Below, piece by piece: positions 15,119 to 24,508 of a stretch of 64,000 nt of DNA. Every line of letters starts with the position of its first letter. Positions within the stretch are counted from its first letter, which is position 1. Under the pieces are notes generated by a model. The model was not told where the DNA came from, searched no databases, and saw only the letters and a program-made list of their open reading frames with translations. The position numbers and the translations under genes were made by a program. This DNA is from Brevibacillus_H ginsengisoli (GTDB lineage: Bacteria; Bacillota; Bacilli; Brevibacillales; Brevibacillaceae), in assembly GCF_050113715.1 (NCBI RefSeq), contig NZ_JBNJQR010000001.1, positions 620,001-684,000 on the forward strand. The letters run 5' to 3'.

Positions 15119-15643
15119 ATGTTTCTAGAAAAATTGTTGCCGAACGAGTATGTGGAGACTGTTTTTGATATAAATCTGCAAAAGCTTAAAAATCAAAACA
15201 TCAAAGCGATTATTACCGATTTGGATAATACGTTGGTCGAGTGGCATCGACCATTGGCTACACCGGAAGTAGAAGCTTGGCTCGTGAAGCTTCAGCAAGA
15301 AGGGATTCAGGTAACGGTTGTGTCAAACAATAAACAGAATCGTGTACAATCGTTCTGTCAACCACTTGGCATCCGATTTATCTGGTCTGCTCGTAAACCG
15401 ACCAATCAGGCGTTTCTGCGAGCGGTTCAGGAGATGAACGTCAGTATCCAGGAAACGGTGGTCGTAGGTGATCAATTGTTTACCGACGTGTTAGGTGGAA
15501 ATCTGCTCGGTTTTCATACAATATTAGTAGTCCCTGTAGCCAGCAGCGACGGATTTTGGACGCGATTCAACCGGAAACTGGAGAAAATCGCGCTCTACTG
15601 GATGAGGAAGAAAGGAATGATTTCATGGGAGAACAGACCATGA
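15119..15643 (+). CDS. yqeG: YqeG family HAD-type phosphatase
   Basis: A 174-residue protein from ATG 15119 with GGAGGGG at 15108-15114. HAD motif I is DLDNTLV from residue 34; motif II is VVSNN; the late part has VVGDQLFTDVLGGN (motif IV), typical of class IIIA HAD phosphatases. YqeG begins the conserved yqeG-yqeH-aroE-yhbY-nadD-yqeK-rsfS-yqeM cluster of Bacillales. Its stop overlaps the next start by four bases (ATGA). Substrate not established. Confidence 0.93.
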   Translation: MFLEKLLPNEYVETVFDINLQKLKNQNIKAIITDLDNTLVEWHRPLATPEVEAWLVKLQQEGIQVTVVSNNKQNRVQSFCQPLGIRFIWSARKPTNQAFLRAVQEMNVSIQETVVVGDQLFTDVLGGNLLGFHTILVVPVASSDGFWTRFNRKLEKIALYWMRKKGMISWENRP

Positions 15644-16755
15644 CCGGACAAGAGCAATATTCCTGCGCCGGATGCGGGATTCAAATACAGACGGAAGATA
15701 AAACCAAGCCGGGTTTTGCGCCAGCTTCTGCGTTAAATCGGGACGTTGTCATTTGTCAGCGGTGTTTTCGGATCAAGCATTACAATGAAGTAGCCCCGGT
15801 TGGGATGGATGACGACGATTTCTTGCGTATCCTAAACAGCATCGGCGGAACCAACAGTCTAGTTGTAATGGTGGTCGACTTGTTCGATTTCCAAGGCTCC
15901 TGGCTTCGTGGACTGCCGCGTTTCGTTGGAAGAAACCCAATTCTCTTGGTTGGTAACAAAGTCGATTTACTACCGGCCAACATCAACCTGAATCGGGTAC
16001 GCAACTGGATCCAGCATGAGTCAAAAGAATTGGGGCTCAAACCGGAAGATGTCGTTCTGGTCAGTGCGGCCAAGGGGATTGGAATTGACGAACTGCTCTC
16101 CCGAATTGGGCAACTGCGTAAAGGACGAGATGTCTATATTGTAGGGGTAACCAATGTAGGGAAATCTACGCTGATCAATCGTATTGTAAAAGATTACGGG
16201 TCAACTGATATGGAGATTACCACATCGCCGTTCCCAGGGACGACGTTGGATAAAATTGAGATTCCTCTGGAAGATGAATCATCCCTGTACGATACACCTG
16301 GGATCATTAACCGCGATCAGATTGGTCACATGATTAGCCCTCAAGATCTGCAAGCAATCACACCGAAAGCGCGGATTAAACCGCGTGTGTTCCAGTTGGA
16401 TGACAAACAGACGCTATTTATCGGCGGAATGGCTCGGATTGATTTTGTCAAAGGGGAGCATCAGCCATTTGTGGTGTATGTGGAGAACAATCTGCAGATT
16501 CATCGGACCAAGCTGGAAAGAGCGGATGAACTGATTGCCAAGCACCACGGAGGGCTGCTGGCGCCACCAACTGGAGAATCGGCAAAGCAACTTCCGCCAT
16601 TCGTTCGTCATTCCTTTAAAGTACAGGCTGGTACGCCAACCGATATCGTCATTTCCGGATTAGGCTGGGTGACATTACAGGGGAAACACTCAGCGATTGT
16701 GGAGGTTCAAGCTCCCAAGGGTGTCAGCATTGGGATGCGCAAAGCATTGATTTAA
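15640..16755 (+). CDS. yqeH: Ribosome biogenesis GTPase YqeH
   Basis: A 371-residue circularly permuted GTPase. I chose ATG 15640 because it overlaps the yqeG stop (ATGA), has GGGAG upstream and gives a length near that of B. subtilis YqeH; ATG 15625 is the alternative. An N-terminal zinc finger is visible (CAGCG, later CQRC). The G motifs come in permuted order: NKVDLL (G4), SAAKG (G5), GVTNVGKST (G1), then DTPG (G3). YqeH is needed for 30S subunit maturation. Confidence 0.95.
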   Translation: MTGQEQYSCAGCGIQIQTEDKTKPGFAPASALNRDVVICQRCFRIKHYNEVAPVGMDDDDFLRILNSIGGTNSLVVMVVDLFDFQGSWLRGLPRFVGRNPILLVGNKVDLLPANINLNRVRNWIQHESKELGLKPEDVVLVSAAKGIGIDELLSRIGQLRKGRDVYIVGVTNVGKSTLINRIVKDYGSTDMEITTSPFPGTTLDKIEIPLEDESSLYDTPGIINRDQIGHMISPQDLQAITPKARIKPRVFQLDDKQTLFIGGMARIDFVKGEHQPFVVYVENNLQIHRTKLERADELIAKHHGGLLAPPTGESAKQLPPFVRHSFKVQAGTPTDIVISGLGWVTLQGKHSAIVEVQAPKGVSIGMRKALI

Positions 16756-16767
16756 ACACAATGGCTT

Positions 16768-16794
16768 GCCCCTTCAGAAAAAGAAGGGGCTTTT
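16768..16794 (+). terminator. Intrinsic terminator between yqeH and aroE
   Basis: GCCCCTTC (16768-16775) pairs with GAAGGGGC (16783-16790), followed by TTTTG. A TATAAT at 16807-16812 just downstream could restart transcription for aroE, though its -35 is poor. Confidence 0.75.
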
Positions 16795-16833
16795 GCGGTA
16801 GAGAGGTATAATGGGGGAAGGGAGAAACTAAAC

Positions 16834-17691
16834 GTGATCATTACAAGTAAATCGCAGCTTGTGGGGCTATTCGGCCATCCTGTCTCACATTCTCAGTCAC
16901 CATTAATGCACAATACGGCTTTTCAGCATTTAGAGCTTCCTTATGTGTACGTCGCCTTTGATATCGACCCTGATCGTTTGAAAGAAGCAGTGGCTGGTAT
17001 TCGAGGTTTAGGGATTAAAGGCGTGAATGTCACAATCCCGCATAAAGTAGCGATTTTACCTTTCCTCGACGAGATCGATCCGCTCGCTCAACGCATCGGT
17101 GCCGTGAACACTGTGGTGAATGCGAATGGACGATTAATCGGCTACAACACAGATGGAACCGGCTATGTACGTTCTCTGGTAGAAGAGACGGGGCTATTGC
17201 TGGCAGATCAGGTCGTTACGCTTTTAGGAGCGGGTGGCGCCGCACGAGCCGTTGCCTGCACATTGGCTGACAAAGGGGTCAAAGAAATTCGCGTTGTGAA
17301 TCGTTCTCGCGAGAAGGCCCAAATTCTGGCCGATCATCTCAGACCGCTCGTACCTGCTACCGCACTGGAACCTGATGAGGCACAAGAAGCCGTCCGAACA
17401 GCTACCTTGATCATTAACACCACATCGATTGGGATGTACCCCAAAGTGGACGGAATCCCGATTCCTGCAGAGTGGCTACACGATGGATTAATCGTAAGCG
17501 ATTTGATTTATAACCCGTTGGAAACCAAGCTGCTTGCCTCAGCCAAACAGGTCAACGCCATCACTCACTCGGGCATTGGCATGTTTGTCAATCAGGGAGC
17601 GCTTGCTTTTGAGCGGTGGACGGGTGTGGAAGCGCCTGTCGAACTCATGAGACAAACTGTATTAGCGCAATTACGCCAAGGAGGAAACTAG
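16834..17691 (+). CDS. aroE: Shikimate dehydrogenase
   Basis: A 285-residue enzyme starting with GTG 16834 after a GGGGGAAGGGAG ribosome site. Substrate-binding motifs are GHPVSHSQSPLMHN and NVTIPHK with the catalytic Lys, plus NTDGTG with the catalytic Asp. The NADP domain has GAGGAARAV and VVNRSREKA. It reduces 3-dehydroshikimate to shikimate with NADPH in aromatic amino acid synthesis. The stop is immediately followed by the yhbY start. Confidence 0.97.
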   Translation: MIITSKSQLVGLFGHPVSHSQSPLMHNTAFQHLELPYVYVAFDIDPDRLKEAVAGIRGLGIKGVNVTIPHKVAILPFLDEIDPLAQRIGAVNTVVNANGRLIGYNTDGTGYVRSLVEETGLLLADQVVTLLGAGGAARAVACTLADKGVKEIRVVNRSREKAQILADHLRPLVPATALEPDEAQEAVRTATLIINTTSIGMYPKVDGIPIPAEWLHDGLIVSDLIYNPLETKLLASAKQVNAITHSGIGMFVNQGALAFERWTGVEAPVELMRQTVLAQLRQGGN

Positions 17692-17982
17692 ATGTTAACT
17701 GGAAAACAAAAACGCTACCTACGTTCAATGGCTCACCACCTAAACCCGATTTTTCAAGTGGGCAAAGGCGGAGTCAACGAAAATATGGTCAACCAAATCA
17801 AAGAAGCGTTGGAAGTACGCGAACTGATCAAGGTTGCGATTCTTCAAAACAATACCGATGACAAGCACGAAGTAGCGGAAGCTATCGCATACGGTGCGGG
17901 AGCTGAGCTGGTGCAGTTGATCGGACATACCATTGTTCTCTACAAAGAGTCCAAGGAACACAAAACGATTACGCTACCGTAA
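17692..17982 (+). CDS. yhbY: Ribosome assembly RNA-binding protein YhbY
   Basis: A 96-residue CRM-domain protein with ATG 17692 directly after the aroE stop and the ribosome site CAAGGAGG inside aroE. It shows LTGKQKRYLRSMAHHL, FQVGKGGVNEN with the GKGG loop, and VLYKESKEHKTITLP at the end. It binds pre-50S particles. Length and order match the B. subtilis cluster (YqeI). Confidence 0.95.
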   Translation: MLTGKQKRYLRSMAHHLNPIFQVGKGGVNENMVNQIKEALEVRELIKVAILQNNTDDKHEVAEAIAYGAGAELVQLIGHTIVLYKESKEHKTITLP

Positions 17983-17999
17983 AAGGATGAGACGAAACC

Positions 18000-18578
18000 A
18001 TGCAAAAGCGTGTGGGCATTCTCGGTGGAACATTTAACCCAATTCACAATGGGCATTTGCTGATTGCAGAACAGGCGAGAGAACAGGCCGAGCTGGACGA
18101 GGTATGGTTTATGCCTGCGCATATTCCGCCGCATAAGGAAAGCGCTCATCTCATCTCTTCCACTCATCGCCTGCAAATGGTGGACCTGGCTATATCCGAT
18201 CACCCGGCTTTTTTCTCACTTGATGTTGAGCTAAAAAGGGAAGGGCGCTCCTACACGATTGATACGATGGAGGAGTTGACTTCTACATATCCAGGCTATG
18301 CTTTCTTTTTTATAGTCGGTGGAGATATGCTGCAAATTCTGCCCAAATGGCACCGATTTGCTGATCTGACGAAATTGGTTCATTTTATCGGGTTTGCCAG
18401 ACCGGGAACAGATTATGACGAACAGCTGCTGAAACCATTTGTTACGTTCGTGGATGTGCCGAATTGGGATATTTCCTCAACGGACATTCGGGAAAAAGCC
18501 AACAAATCTCGGAGTCTCCGCTATCTAGTTCCGCCCGTTGTGGAATGCTATCTAAAGGAGCATAAACTTTATGAGTAA
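18000..18578 (+). CDS. nadD: Nicotinate-nucleotide adenylyltransferase
   Basis: A 192-residue enzyme from ATG 18000. The nucleotidyltransferase motif GGTFNPIHNGHL occurs at residues 9-20, with MPAHIPPHK and ISSTDIREK (the ISSTxIR motif) near the end. It makes deamido-NAD from nicotinate mononucleotide and ATP. It overlaps yqeK by eight bases. Confidence 0.97.
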   Translation: MQKRVGILGGTFNPIHNGHLLIAEQAREQAELDEVWFMPAHIPPHKESAHLISSTHRLQMVDLAISDHPAFFSLDVELKREGRSYTIDTMEELTSTYPGYAFFFIVGGDMLQILPKWHRFADLTKLVHFIGFARPGTDYDEQLLKPFVTFVDVPNWDISSTDIREKANKSRSLRYLVPPVVECYLKEHKLYE

Positions 18579-19143
18579 AGGGTTGGATCGCGATAAGTTA
18601 CTGGCTCAAGTTAGAGCTCAAATGAATGAGAAACGATACATTCATACACTGGGAGTGGCTGCTTCTGCTCGTACATTGGCCGAGCGATACGGTGCCGATG
18701 CGGATAAAGCGGAGTTGGCCGGAATCGTTCATGATTACTGCAAATGCTGGCCGACATCACGTATGCTCGAGTACCTCAAGCGATATGATATTGCTAAAGA
18801 CATCATTCAGGGGGAAAAAGAACTCTGGCACGCGTTTGTGGGAGCCATCGTCATTCAGGAGGAGTGCGGGATTACGGACCCTGAAATCCTGCAAGCAGTT
18901 CGTTACCACACGACCGGAAGAGTTGAGATGACGCTTTTGGAAAAAGTCGTCTGTGTGGCGGATTACATTGAACCGAATCGGGACTATCCCGGAGTGGATC
19001 ATGTGAGGCAATTGGCTGAACAGGATCTGGATCAGGCGCTCGCTTTTGGCTTGGGTTCCACGATGCAATTCCTGATCTCCCAGAAAAAACAGATTTATCC
19101 GCTCACTCTCCTCGCATACAATGATCTTGTAGGAAAGAGATAG
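18571..19143 (+). CDS. yqeK: HD-domain hydrolase YqeK
   Basis: A 190-residue protein with AAGGAG before ATG 18571. HD metal ligands are visible: RYIHTLGVA, GIVHDYCK (HD), WHAFVGA and VADYIEPNRDYPGV. YqeK proteins hydrolyse diadenosine tetraphosphate in other Firmicutes. The overlap with nadD implies translational coupling. Confidence 0.93.
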   Translation: MSKGLDRDKLLAQVRAQMNEKRYIHTLGVAASARTLAERYGADADKAELAGIVHDYCKCWPTSRMLEYLKRYDIAKDIIQGEKELWHAFVGAIVIQEECGITDPEILQAVRYHTTGRVEMTLLEKVVCVADYIEPNRDYPGVDHVRQLAEQDLDQALAFGLGSTMQFLISQKKQIYPLTLLAYNDLVGKR

Positions 19144-19207
19144 GCCGGATTCAGGGAGATAAGATTTACGATAGAGAAAAGATTGAGAATAGGCTAGGAG
19201 GAATCCG

Positions 19208-19564
19208 ATGATTAAAGTAGTGGAAGATTTAGCAAAATTAGTGGTAAAAGCCGCAGAAGATAAAAAGGCTGAAAAACTTGTGGTCATGGATATCAGTAAC
19301 TTATCCGTGATTGCGGATTACTTTATTATTTGTAACGGGAACAATGAACGCCAGGTTCAAGCTATTGTGAATGAAATTCGTGAACAAGCGCATAAAAACG
19401 GATATGACGTGAAGGGGATCGAGGGTATAAATGAAGGACGCTGGGTGCTCATCGATTTAGGTGATGTTGTCGTTCACGTCTTCCATCGCGAAGAACGCGA
19501 ATTCTATAACCTGGAGAGACTTTGGAGCGATGCCAACATCGTTTCCTTTACCGAACAGCAATGA
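19208..19564 (+). CDS. rsfS: Ribosomal silencing factor RsfS
   Basis: A 118-residue protein from ATG 19208 with CTAGGAGG upstream. It matches RsfS (YqeL/YbeB): VMDISNLSVIADYFIICNGNN, VKGIEG, GRWVLIDLGDVVVHVFH and YNLERLW. It binds L14 and blocks 50S-30S joining when nutrients are short. Its stop overlaps the next ATG (ATGA). Confidence 0.96.
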   Translation: MIKVVEDLAKLVVKAAEDKKAEKLVVMDISNLSVIADYFIICNGNNERQVQAIVNEIREQAHKNGYDVKGIEGINEGRWVLIDLGDVVVHVFHREEREFYNLERLWSDANIVSFTEQQ

Positions 19565-20310
19565 TTAGCTCCTACACGCATTTGGCACAAGTGTATGATG
19601 TGTTGATGCAGGATTCTCCGTATGATCGCTGGCTTGATTGGGTCGGCGATTTTTGGCGTCAGCATGGGCTGCCAACAACAGTACTTGATCTAGGGTGTGG
19701 TACGGGCAGTATCTCGATTCCGTTAGCCAAGTCAGGCTATCAGGTTACCGGAGTAGACCTCTCCAGCGAGATGCTCGCCATCGCCTATCAGAAGTCACAG
19801 CAGGCTCAGGTATCGTTGCGCCTTGTGGAACAAGACATGCGGGAACTGCAAGCATCAATGGTCGATTCTGTTATTTCGTTGTGTGATTCGTTGAGCTACC
19901 TGACAGAGGAAGAAGATGTCCAGCAAACCTTTAAACAAGTCTGGTCTCATTTGAATCCGGGGGGATATTTCTTGTTTGACGTCCATAGTCCCTTTAAAAT
20001 CACGCATGGTTTTGGCAATGAAACCTTTACGCTTCAAGAAGAGGACGTCGCCTATATTTGGAACTGCTTTTGCGATGAAGAGCGACTGGAAGTGGAGCAT
20101 CAGCTTACGTTTTTCATCCGGGAGCCAAATGGCCTGTTTCAACGGGTAGAAGAGGCGCATTTGCAGCGCGCTTATCAGCCGATCCAGATGATTGGATGGC
20201 TTAGGGAAGCAGGGTTCACCGATATTAAGCTTACGGCAGATTTCGAAAATCTTCCGCCACAACGTGAAAGCGAGCGTCTATTTTTCAGTGCCAGACGTCC
20301 GCTTGTTTGA
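19561..20310 (+). CDS. yqeM: SAM-dependent methyltransferase YqeM
   Basis: A 249-residue class I methyltransferase from ATG 19561, which overlaps the rsfS stop. Motif I is VLDLGCGTGSISIPLAK; GVDLSSEML follows, then SLCDSLSYL and GGYFLFDVHSP. The substrate is unknown. It is the last gene of the yqeG cluster; the -35 of the leuS promoter overlaps its stop. Confidence 0.93.
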   Translation: MISSYTHLAQVYDVLMQDSPYDRWLDWVGDFWRQHGLPTTVLDLGCGTGSISIPLAKSGYQVTGVDLSSEMLAIAYQKSQQAQVSLRLVEQDMRELQASMVDSVISLCDSLSYLTEEEDVQQTFKQVWSHLNPGGYFLFDVHSPFKITHGFGNETFTLQEEDVAYIWNCFCDEERLEVEHQLTFFIREPNGLFQRVEEAHLQRAYQPIQMIGWLREAGFTDIKLTADFENLPPQRESERLFFSARRPLV

Positions 20311-20335
20311 CAGCCAAATCATTGTTGGCTATAAT
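20307..20335 (+). promoter_or_regulatory. Full-consensus SigA promoter for the leuS leader
   Basis: TTGACA (20307-20312) and TATAAT (20330-20335) with a 17-base spacer, all twelve bases matching consensus. The spacer holds an inverted repeat, AGCCAA / TTGGCT. Start site expected near 20342. Confidence 0.85.
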
Positions 20336-20369
20336 TAGAAGATATCAATCGACAACATGCGATGATGAG

Positions 20370-20643
20370 GATTAGTAGGAATAATGATTCGGTAGAAGAG
20401 AGTTGACGGTAGGTGCGAGTCAACCCAATCATACTCTGAACTCGCCTCTAAGCACTCCTGCAGAAGGCAAGCTTGATGTTGTGTAAGCGGGAGCGGTTTT
20501 CTTCCACGTTACGGAAGCTTAAGTGGTTGATTCGACTCGGTGCGCGTTACAGTGTGTCCGTCGATTCATCAATCAGGGTGGTACCGCGGGAAATACAACT
20601 CTCGTCCCTATCAGTGACAGCTGGTAGTGACGGGAGTTTTTTG
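20370..20643 (+). promoter_or_regulatory. T-box leader, leucine-specific
   Basis: The T-box sequence AGGGTGGTACCGCG lies at about 20575-20588. A GAACTC specifier-type segment near 20440 offers CTC (Leu). The terminator is AACTC-CGTC paired with GACG-GAGTT followed by TTTTTT (to 20643). Uncharged tRNA-Leu would stabilise the antiterminator and allow leuS expression. Confidence 0.93.
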
Positions 20644-20674
20644 ATTTAGTGGATGAACAAGGAGGCAGCTGTAT

Positions 20675-23161
20675 ATGGCAAGAGTCTACAATCCAACAGC
20701 AATTGAAGAAAAATGGCAATCGATCTGGCAAAAGAACCAAAGCCACAAAACAAACGAAGATCAGAATAAACCCAAATTCTACTGCTTGGAGCAGTTCCCT
20801 TATCCGTCTGGACGTCTCCACATGGGACATATGCGGGTTTACTCCATCGGGGATATTATTGCCCGCCTGAAGCGAATGAATGGCTATCAAGTCTTACATC
20901 CAATGGGGTGGGATGCGTTTGGTCTCCCTGCCGAGAATGCAGCGGTAAAATTTGGCGCAGCTCCAGCCAAATGGACGTACGAGAATATTGATTTTATGAA
21001 AAACCAGTTGAATCGTCTGGGTGTTAGCATTGACTGGTCACGTGAAGTGGCTACCTGCTCGCCTGATTACTACCAATGGACACAATGGCTTTTCTTGCAG
21101 TTTTATGAGATGGGTCTGGCTTACCGGAAGCGCGCGTTTGTAAACTGGTGTCCGGAATGCTCCACAGTGCTTGCCAACGAACAAGTTATTGACGGGTTGT
21201 GCTGGCGCTGTGATTCAGAAGTAACCAAGAAGGATCTCGAGCAATGGTTCTTCCGTATCACGGATTATGCGGACCGTTTGCTTACCGATCTGGAAAAACT
21301 GCCACACTGGCCAGAAAAAGTACGGACAATGCAAAAGAACTGGATTGGCAAAAGCGAAGGAGCGAACGTCGTCTTTACCATTCCAGAGTTAACAAATGCC
21401 GAAACGGGTGCTCCAACAGAGGTAACGGTCTTCACGACTCGACCTGACACCTTGTACGGGGTGACCTATATGGTCTTGGCTCCTGAACATGCGCTGGTGG
21501 AGCAATTGATCCAGGGCAAAAAGCAAGAGTCTGAGGTGCGCAGCTTTATCGATCAAATGAAAAAAGAAAGCGATATTACCCGTACAGCATTGGACGCTGA
21601 AAAAGTAGGTCATTTCACAGGTGCATACGCCAAGCATCCGTTAACAGGTGAATTGATCCCAATCTGGGTAGCCAACTATGTATTGATGGATTACGGAACA
21701 GGGGCGGTTATGGGTGTGCCGGCGCATGATGAGCGTGACTTTTCGTTCGCTAAGAAATATGCGTTGCAAATTAAACCGGTCATCAATCCGGAAGACCCGA
21801 ACATTCTAGTCGACGAAATTGGCATTGACAGTGCATTCACCGAGGATGGAACGCTTATTTACTCCGGGCCTTTCGATGGAATGCCGAACCAAGACGCAAT
21901 CAGCGCAATCAGCCAGCACCTGGAGAAAGAGGGCAAAGGTGGACTTACCACTTCCTTCCGTCTGCGTGATTGGTTAGTATCTCGCCAACGCTATTGGGGA
22001 GCGCCGATTCCAATCGTTTATTGCGATTCTTGCGGAGTTGTTCCGGTACCGAAAGATCAATTGCCTGTTCATCTTCCGGAAGACGTGATCATCGACGGAA
22101 AACGCAATCCATTAACTACATCCGAAGCGTTCTTGCATACAACCTGTCCGTCCTGTGGTGGTCATGCGACACGTGAGACTGACACAATGGATACGTTTAT
22201 TGATTCGTCCTGGTACTACTTGCGTTACACCGATTCAGGGAACAAACAGCTTCCGTTCTCCAAAGAAAATGCTGATAAATGGCTGCAAGTAGATGAATAC
22301 ATCGGTGGAATTGAGCACGCGATTCTGCATCTGTTGTACTCTCGTTTCTTTACAAAAGTGTTATATGATGCGGGAATGGTTTCCTACGATGAGCCGTTCC
22401 GCAGCCTTTTGACTCAAGGCATGGTGCTTAAAGAAGGCGCCAAAATGTCCAAATCCAAAGGAAACGTGGTCAGCCCGGATGAAATGATCGAGAAATACGG
22501 AGCGGATACTGTACGCTTGTTCATCTTATTTGCGGCGCCGCCTGAACGCGACTTGGATTGGACGGACACTGGAGTTGAGGGAAGCTTCCGTTTCTTGAAC
22601 CGCGTATGGAGATTGGTAGACGGCTATATGGAGCAGCCAGCTTCCACGAATCAACCGAATCTGTCCGACGACGCTGCCAAAGATTTGTATCGTATGACTC
22701 ACCATGCGATTAAGAAGGTAACCGAAGATATTGGCGAGCGCTATACCTTTAACACCGCGATCAGTACCATTATGGAATTGGTGAACAAGCTGTACGCGTA
22801 TCCGGCTGATGCTGACCGAGGAACCTTTGCGTTTGCAATTGAAAACCTGTTGGTTCTGCTTGCGCCAATTACTCCGCACATTGCCCAGGAATTGTGGGAA
22901 ATGATCGGTAAAACCACGCTTGTTCACGATCATGCTTGGCCAACCTACGATCCACAAGCTCTGGTTACGGATGAAGTAGAAATCGTGATTCAAGTTAACG
23001 GTAAACTGCGTGATAAGCTGGTCGTGGCAACAGGTCTCAGCAAGGAAGAGTTGGAGAAAGCTGTTCTTGAAAACAGCAAAACGCAGGCCTTGATCGAGGG
23101 TAAAACCGTTCGCAAAGTAATCGCGGTTCCTGGTAAGTTAGTCAACCTCGTCGTCGGGTAA
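20675..23161 (+). CDS. leuS: Leucyl-tRNA synthetase
   Basis: An 828-residue class I synthetase from ATG 20675, with AAGGAGG upstream. The HIGH motif is HMGH at 49-52; the editing domain has TTRPDTLYGVTYMVLAPEH and the DYGTGAVMGVPAHDERD block; the KMSKS motif follows GMVLKEGA. It charges tRNA-Leu with leucine in the cytosol. Controlled by the T-box just upstream. Confidence 0.98.
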   Translation: MARVYNPTAIEEKWQSIWQKNQSHKTNEDQNKPKFYCLEQFPYPSGRLHMGHMRVYSIGDIIARLKRMNGYQVLHPMGWDAFGLPAENAAVKFGAAPAKWTYENIDFMKNQLNRLGVSIDWSREVATCSPDYYQWTQWLFLQFYEMGLAYRKRAFVNWCPECSTVLANEQVIDGLCWRCDSEVTKKDLEQWFFRITDYADRLLTDLEKLPHWPEKVRTMQKNWIGKSEGANVVFTIPELTNAETGAPTEVTVFTTRPDTLYGVTYMVLAPEHALVEQLIQGKKQESEVRSFIDQMKKESDITRTALDAEKVGHFTGAYAKHPLTGELIPIWVANYVLMDYGTGAVMGVPAHDERDFSFAKKYALQIKPVINPEDPNILVDEIGIDSAFTEDGTLIYSGPFDGMPNQDAISAISQHLEKEGKGGLTTSFRLRDWLVSRQRYWGAPIPIVYCDSCGVVPVPKDQLPVHLPEDVIIDGKRNPLTTSEAFLHTTCPSCGGHATRETDTMDTFIDSSWYYLRYTDSGNKQLPFSKENADKWLQVDEYIGGIEHAILHLLYSRFFTKVLYDAGMVSYDEPFRSLLTQGMVLKEGAKMSKSKGNVVSPDEMIEKYGADTVRLFILFAAPPERDLDWTDTGVEGSFRFLNRVWRLVDGYMEQPASTNQPNLSDDAAKDLYRMTHHAIKKVTEDIGERYTFNTAISTIMELVNKLYAYPADADRGTFAFAIENLLVLLAPITPHIAQELWEMIGKTTLVHDHAWPTYDPQALVTDEVEIVIQVNGKLRDKLVVATGLSKEELEKAVLENSKTQALIEGKTVRKVIAVPGKLVNLVVG

Positions 23162-23214
23162 ATGAAAGTATCTGTGAAAAGTAACGAGTAACGATTGATT
23201 CATAAGTACACACC

Positions 23215-23257
23215 AAAGGCTCACGCTAAGAAAAAATTTCTGGCGTGAGCCTTTTTT
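23215..23257 (+). terminator. Intrinsic terminator after leuS
   Basis: AAAGGCTCACGC pairs with GCGTGAGCC (23243-23251) followed by six T; it ends right at the convergent comER stop. Confidence 0.9.
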
Positions 23258-24100
23258 CTACTCGCTCCTATTCTGCTGGTTCCCAAATAAGTGTTCACGC
23301 ATTTCGGCCGTATCTTCGGCAAACTTGGCATGTGTCCTGCGGAAGACTTCCTGAAAAAGGCCGGGGACCTGCTCTGTTAATGCGGATAAGCCTTCACCCG
23401 TAATCCCTCCTGGAACACAAACCCGTTCCTGCAGGGATGGTAATGAGAAGATTTGCTGTTTAAGTAAGTCGGCCATCCCGATCATCATCTGTGACGTCAA
23501 ATAGGTCGCCGCATCTTCCGAAATTTTGTAATCCTGTACAGCGGAAGAAATCATCTGTTGCAGGATATAGCTGATGAACGCCGGACCGCAACTGCTGATA
23601 TCAGAAGCGATTCGCAAATTCGCGTGTTTGATTTCAAGCGGCTGTGAGATGGACGAGGCGAGTGAGAGCAGTTGGTTCTTCAATTCCTCTGTTACACGAG
23701 AACCGAATTCAATCAACGTTACGCCGCTTTTGGCCGCATTCGTGATACTCGGAACGATGCGGGCAACAGGGCAGGGAACCAATTGCTCAATATCCGTTAA
23801 TCGAATGGGACTTGTAATCGTGATGACGGTATGCTGATTGGTAAGGTGTGGCTGGATTTGCTCGAGCACGTTTCGGTATTCAAATGGCTTCATGCACAAG
23901 AACAGAAACCTGCTTTTATGTACGACGTCTATATTGTTCTGGCCTACGGTTAACCCCGGAAACTCTTCAGATAGGATAAGCGCCTTAGAGGGAGTGCGGT
24001 TGAATGCAATGATTTGCTCAGGAGACAAGGCTCGGGAAGTGATGAAAGAACGGATCAGAATACTGCCCATGCTTCCCGTTCCAATAAAGCCTACTTGCAT
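23258..24100 (-). CDS. comER: ComER, ProC-like late competence protein
   Basis: A 280-residue protein. The start is ATG 24100 (MQVGFIGTGSMGSILI), preceded by TTGGAGGGG. It has the Rossmann motif GFIGTGSMG and the pyrroline-5-carboxylate reductase layout (FNRTPSKA, CMKPFEYRNVL, ITSPI, PGGITGEGLSAL). In B. subtilis comER lies divergent from comEA. Here comEA is 4 kb away on the same strand. Whether the product has reductase activity is unknown. Confidence 0.9.
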   Translation of the reverse strand: MQVGFIGTGSMGSILIRSFITSRALSPEQIIAFNRTPSKALILSEEFPGLTVGQNNIDVVHKSRFLFLCMKPFEYRNVLEQIQPHLTNQHTVITITSPIRLTDIEQLVPCPVARIVPSITNAAKSGVTLIEFGSRVTEELKNQLLSLASSISQPLEIKHANLRIASDISSCGPAFISYILQQMISSAVQDYKISEDAATYLTSQMMIGMADLLKQQIFSLPSLQERVCVPGGITGEGLSALTEQVPGLFQEVFRRTHAKFAEDTAEMREHLFGNQQNRSE

Positions 24101-24327
24101 GGTAAACCCCTCCAACTTCATCATCTCTACTTAGCTTATGAGCGACAAGAAGGGTTCATGACGGAGGATTTGTTGTATAATTTTTGAAAAGCCGATTCAC
24201 ATCATGACTCCATTTTGAGGCACTCTATCGAATGTTTGTAACTCGATTGTTCAGGACCTGTGTGTTGAAATTAAACGATTGGTATGATAAGATACTTTTA
24301 ATTTGATGATTGGAGTTGAAAAGTGTA

Positions 24328-24345
24328 ATGGATTTTTCTTGCTAA
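24328..24345 (+). CDS. Putative leader peptide MDFSC of the ABC-F attenuator
   Basis: A five-codon frame, ATG GAT TTT TCT TGC TAA, in the leader of the ABC-F gene. Its codons overlap one arm (24335-24342) of the first leader hairpin, exactly where a stalled ribosome would free the antiterminator. GGAG lies 12 bases before the ATG, a long spacing, so translation is plausible but unproven. Confidence 0.5.
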   Translation: MDFSC

Positions 24346-24508
24346 TAAATTAAAACAATTTAAGCGATATTTTTCGCCTGTTTTATTTATATGCAAGAAA
24401 GTTACTATACCTTTTCACTCAAACAATATATCCTTATCTAACTCGATAGCGGGTTGGATTTGCTGTATGTATTTGAGCTACAAGAAAGTAACTTTCTTGT
24501 AGCTTTTC
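24335..24508 (+). promoter_or_regulatory. Transcription attenuator of the ABC-F gene
   Basis: Three segments compete. Arm 1, TTTCTTGC (24335-24342), extends through ATAAA and AAAACA and pairs with TGTTTT, TTTAT and GCAAGAAA (24379-24400). The latter overlaps CAAGAAAGTTACT (24394-24406), which is the exact complement of AGTAACTTTCTTG (24487-24499) inside the terminator. The terminator is AGCTACAAGAAAGT / ACTTTCTTGTAGCT (24476-24504) followed by TTTT. Ribosome stalling on the leader peptide should favour antitermination. Confidence 0.85.
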
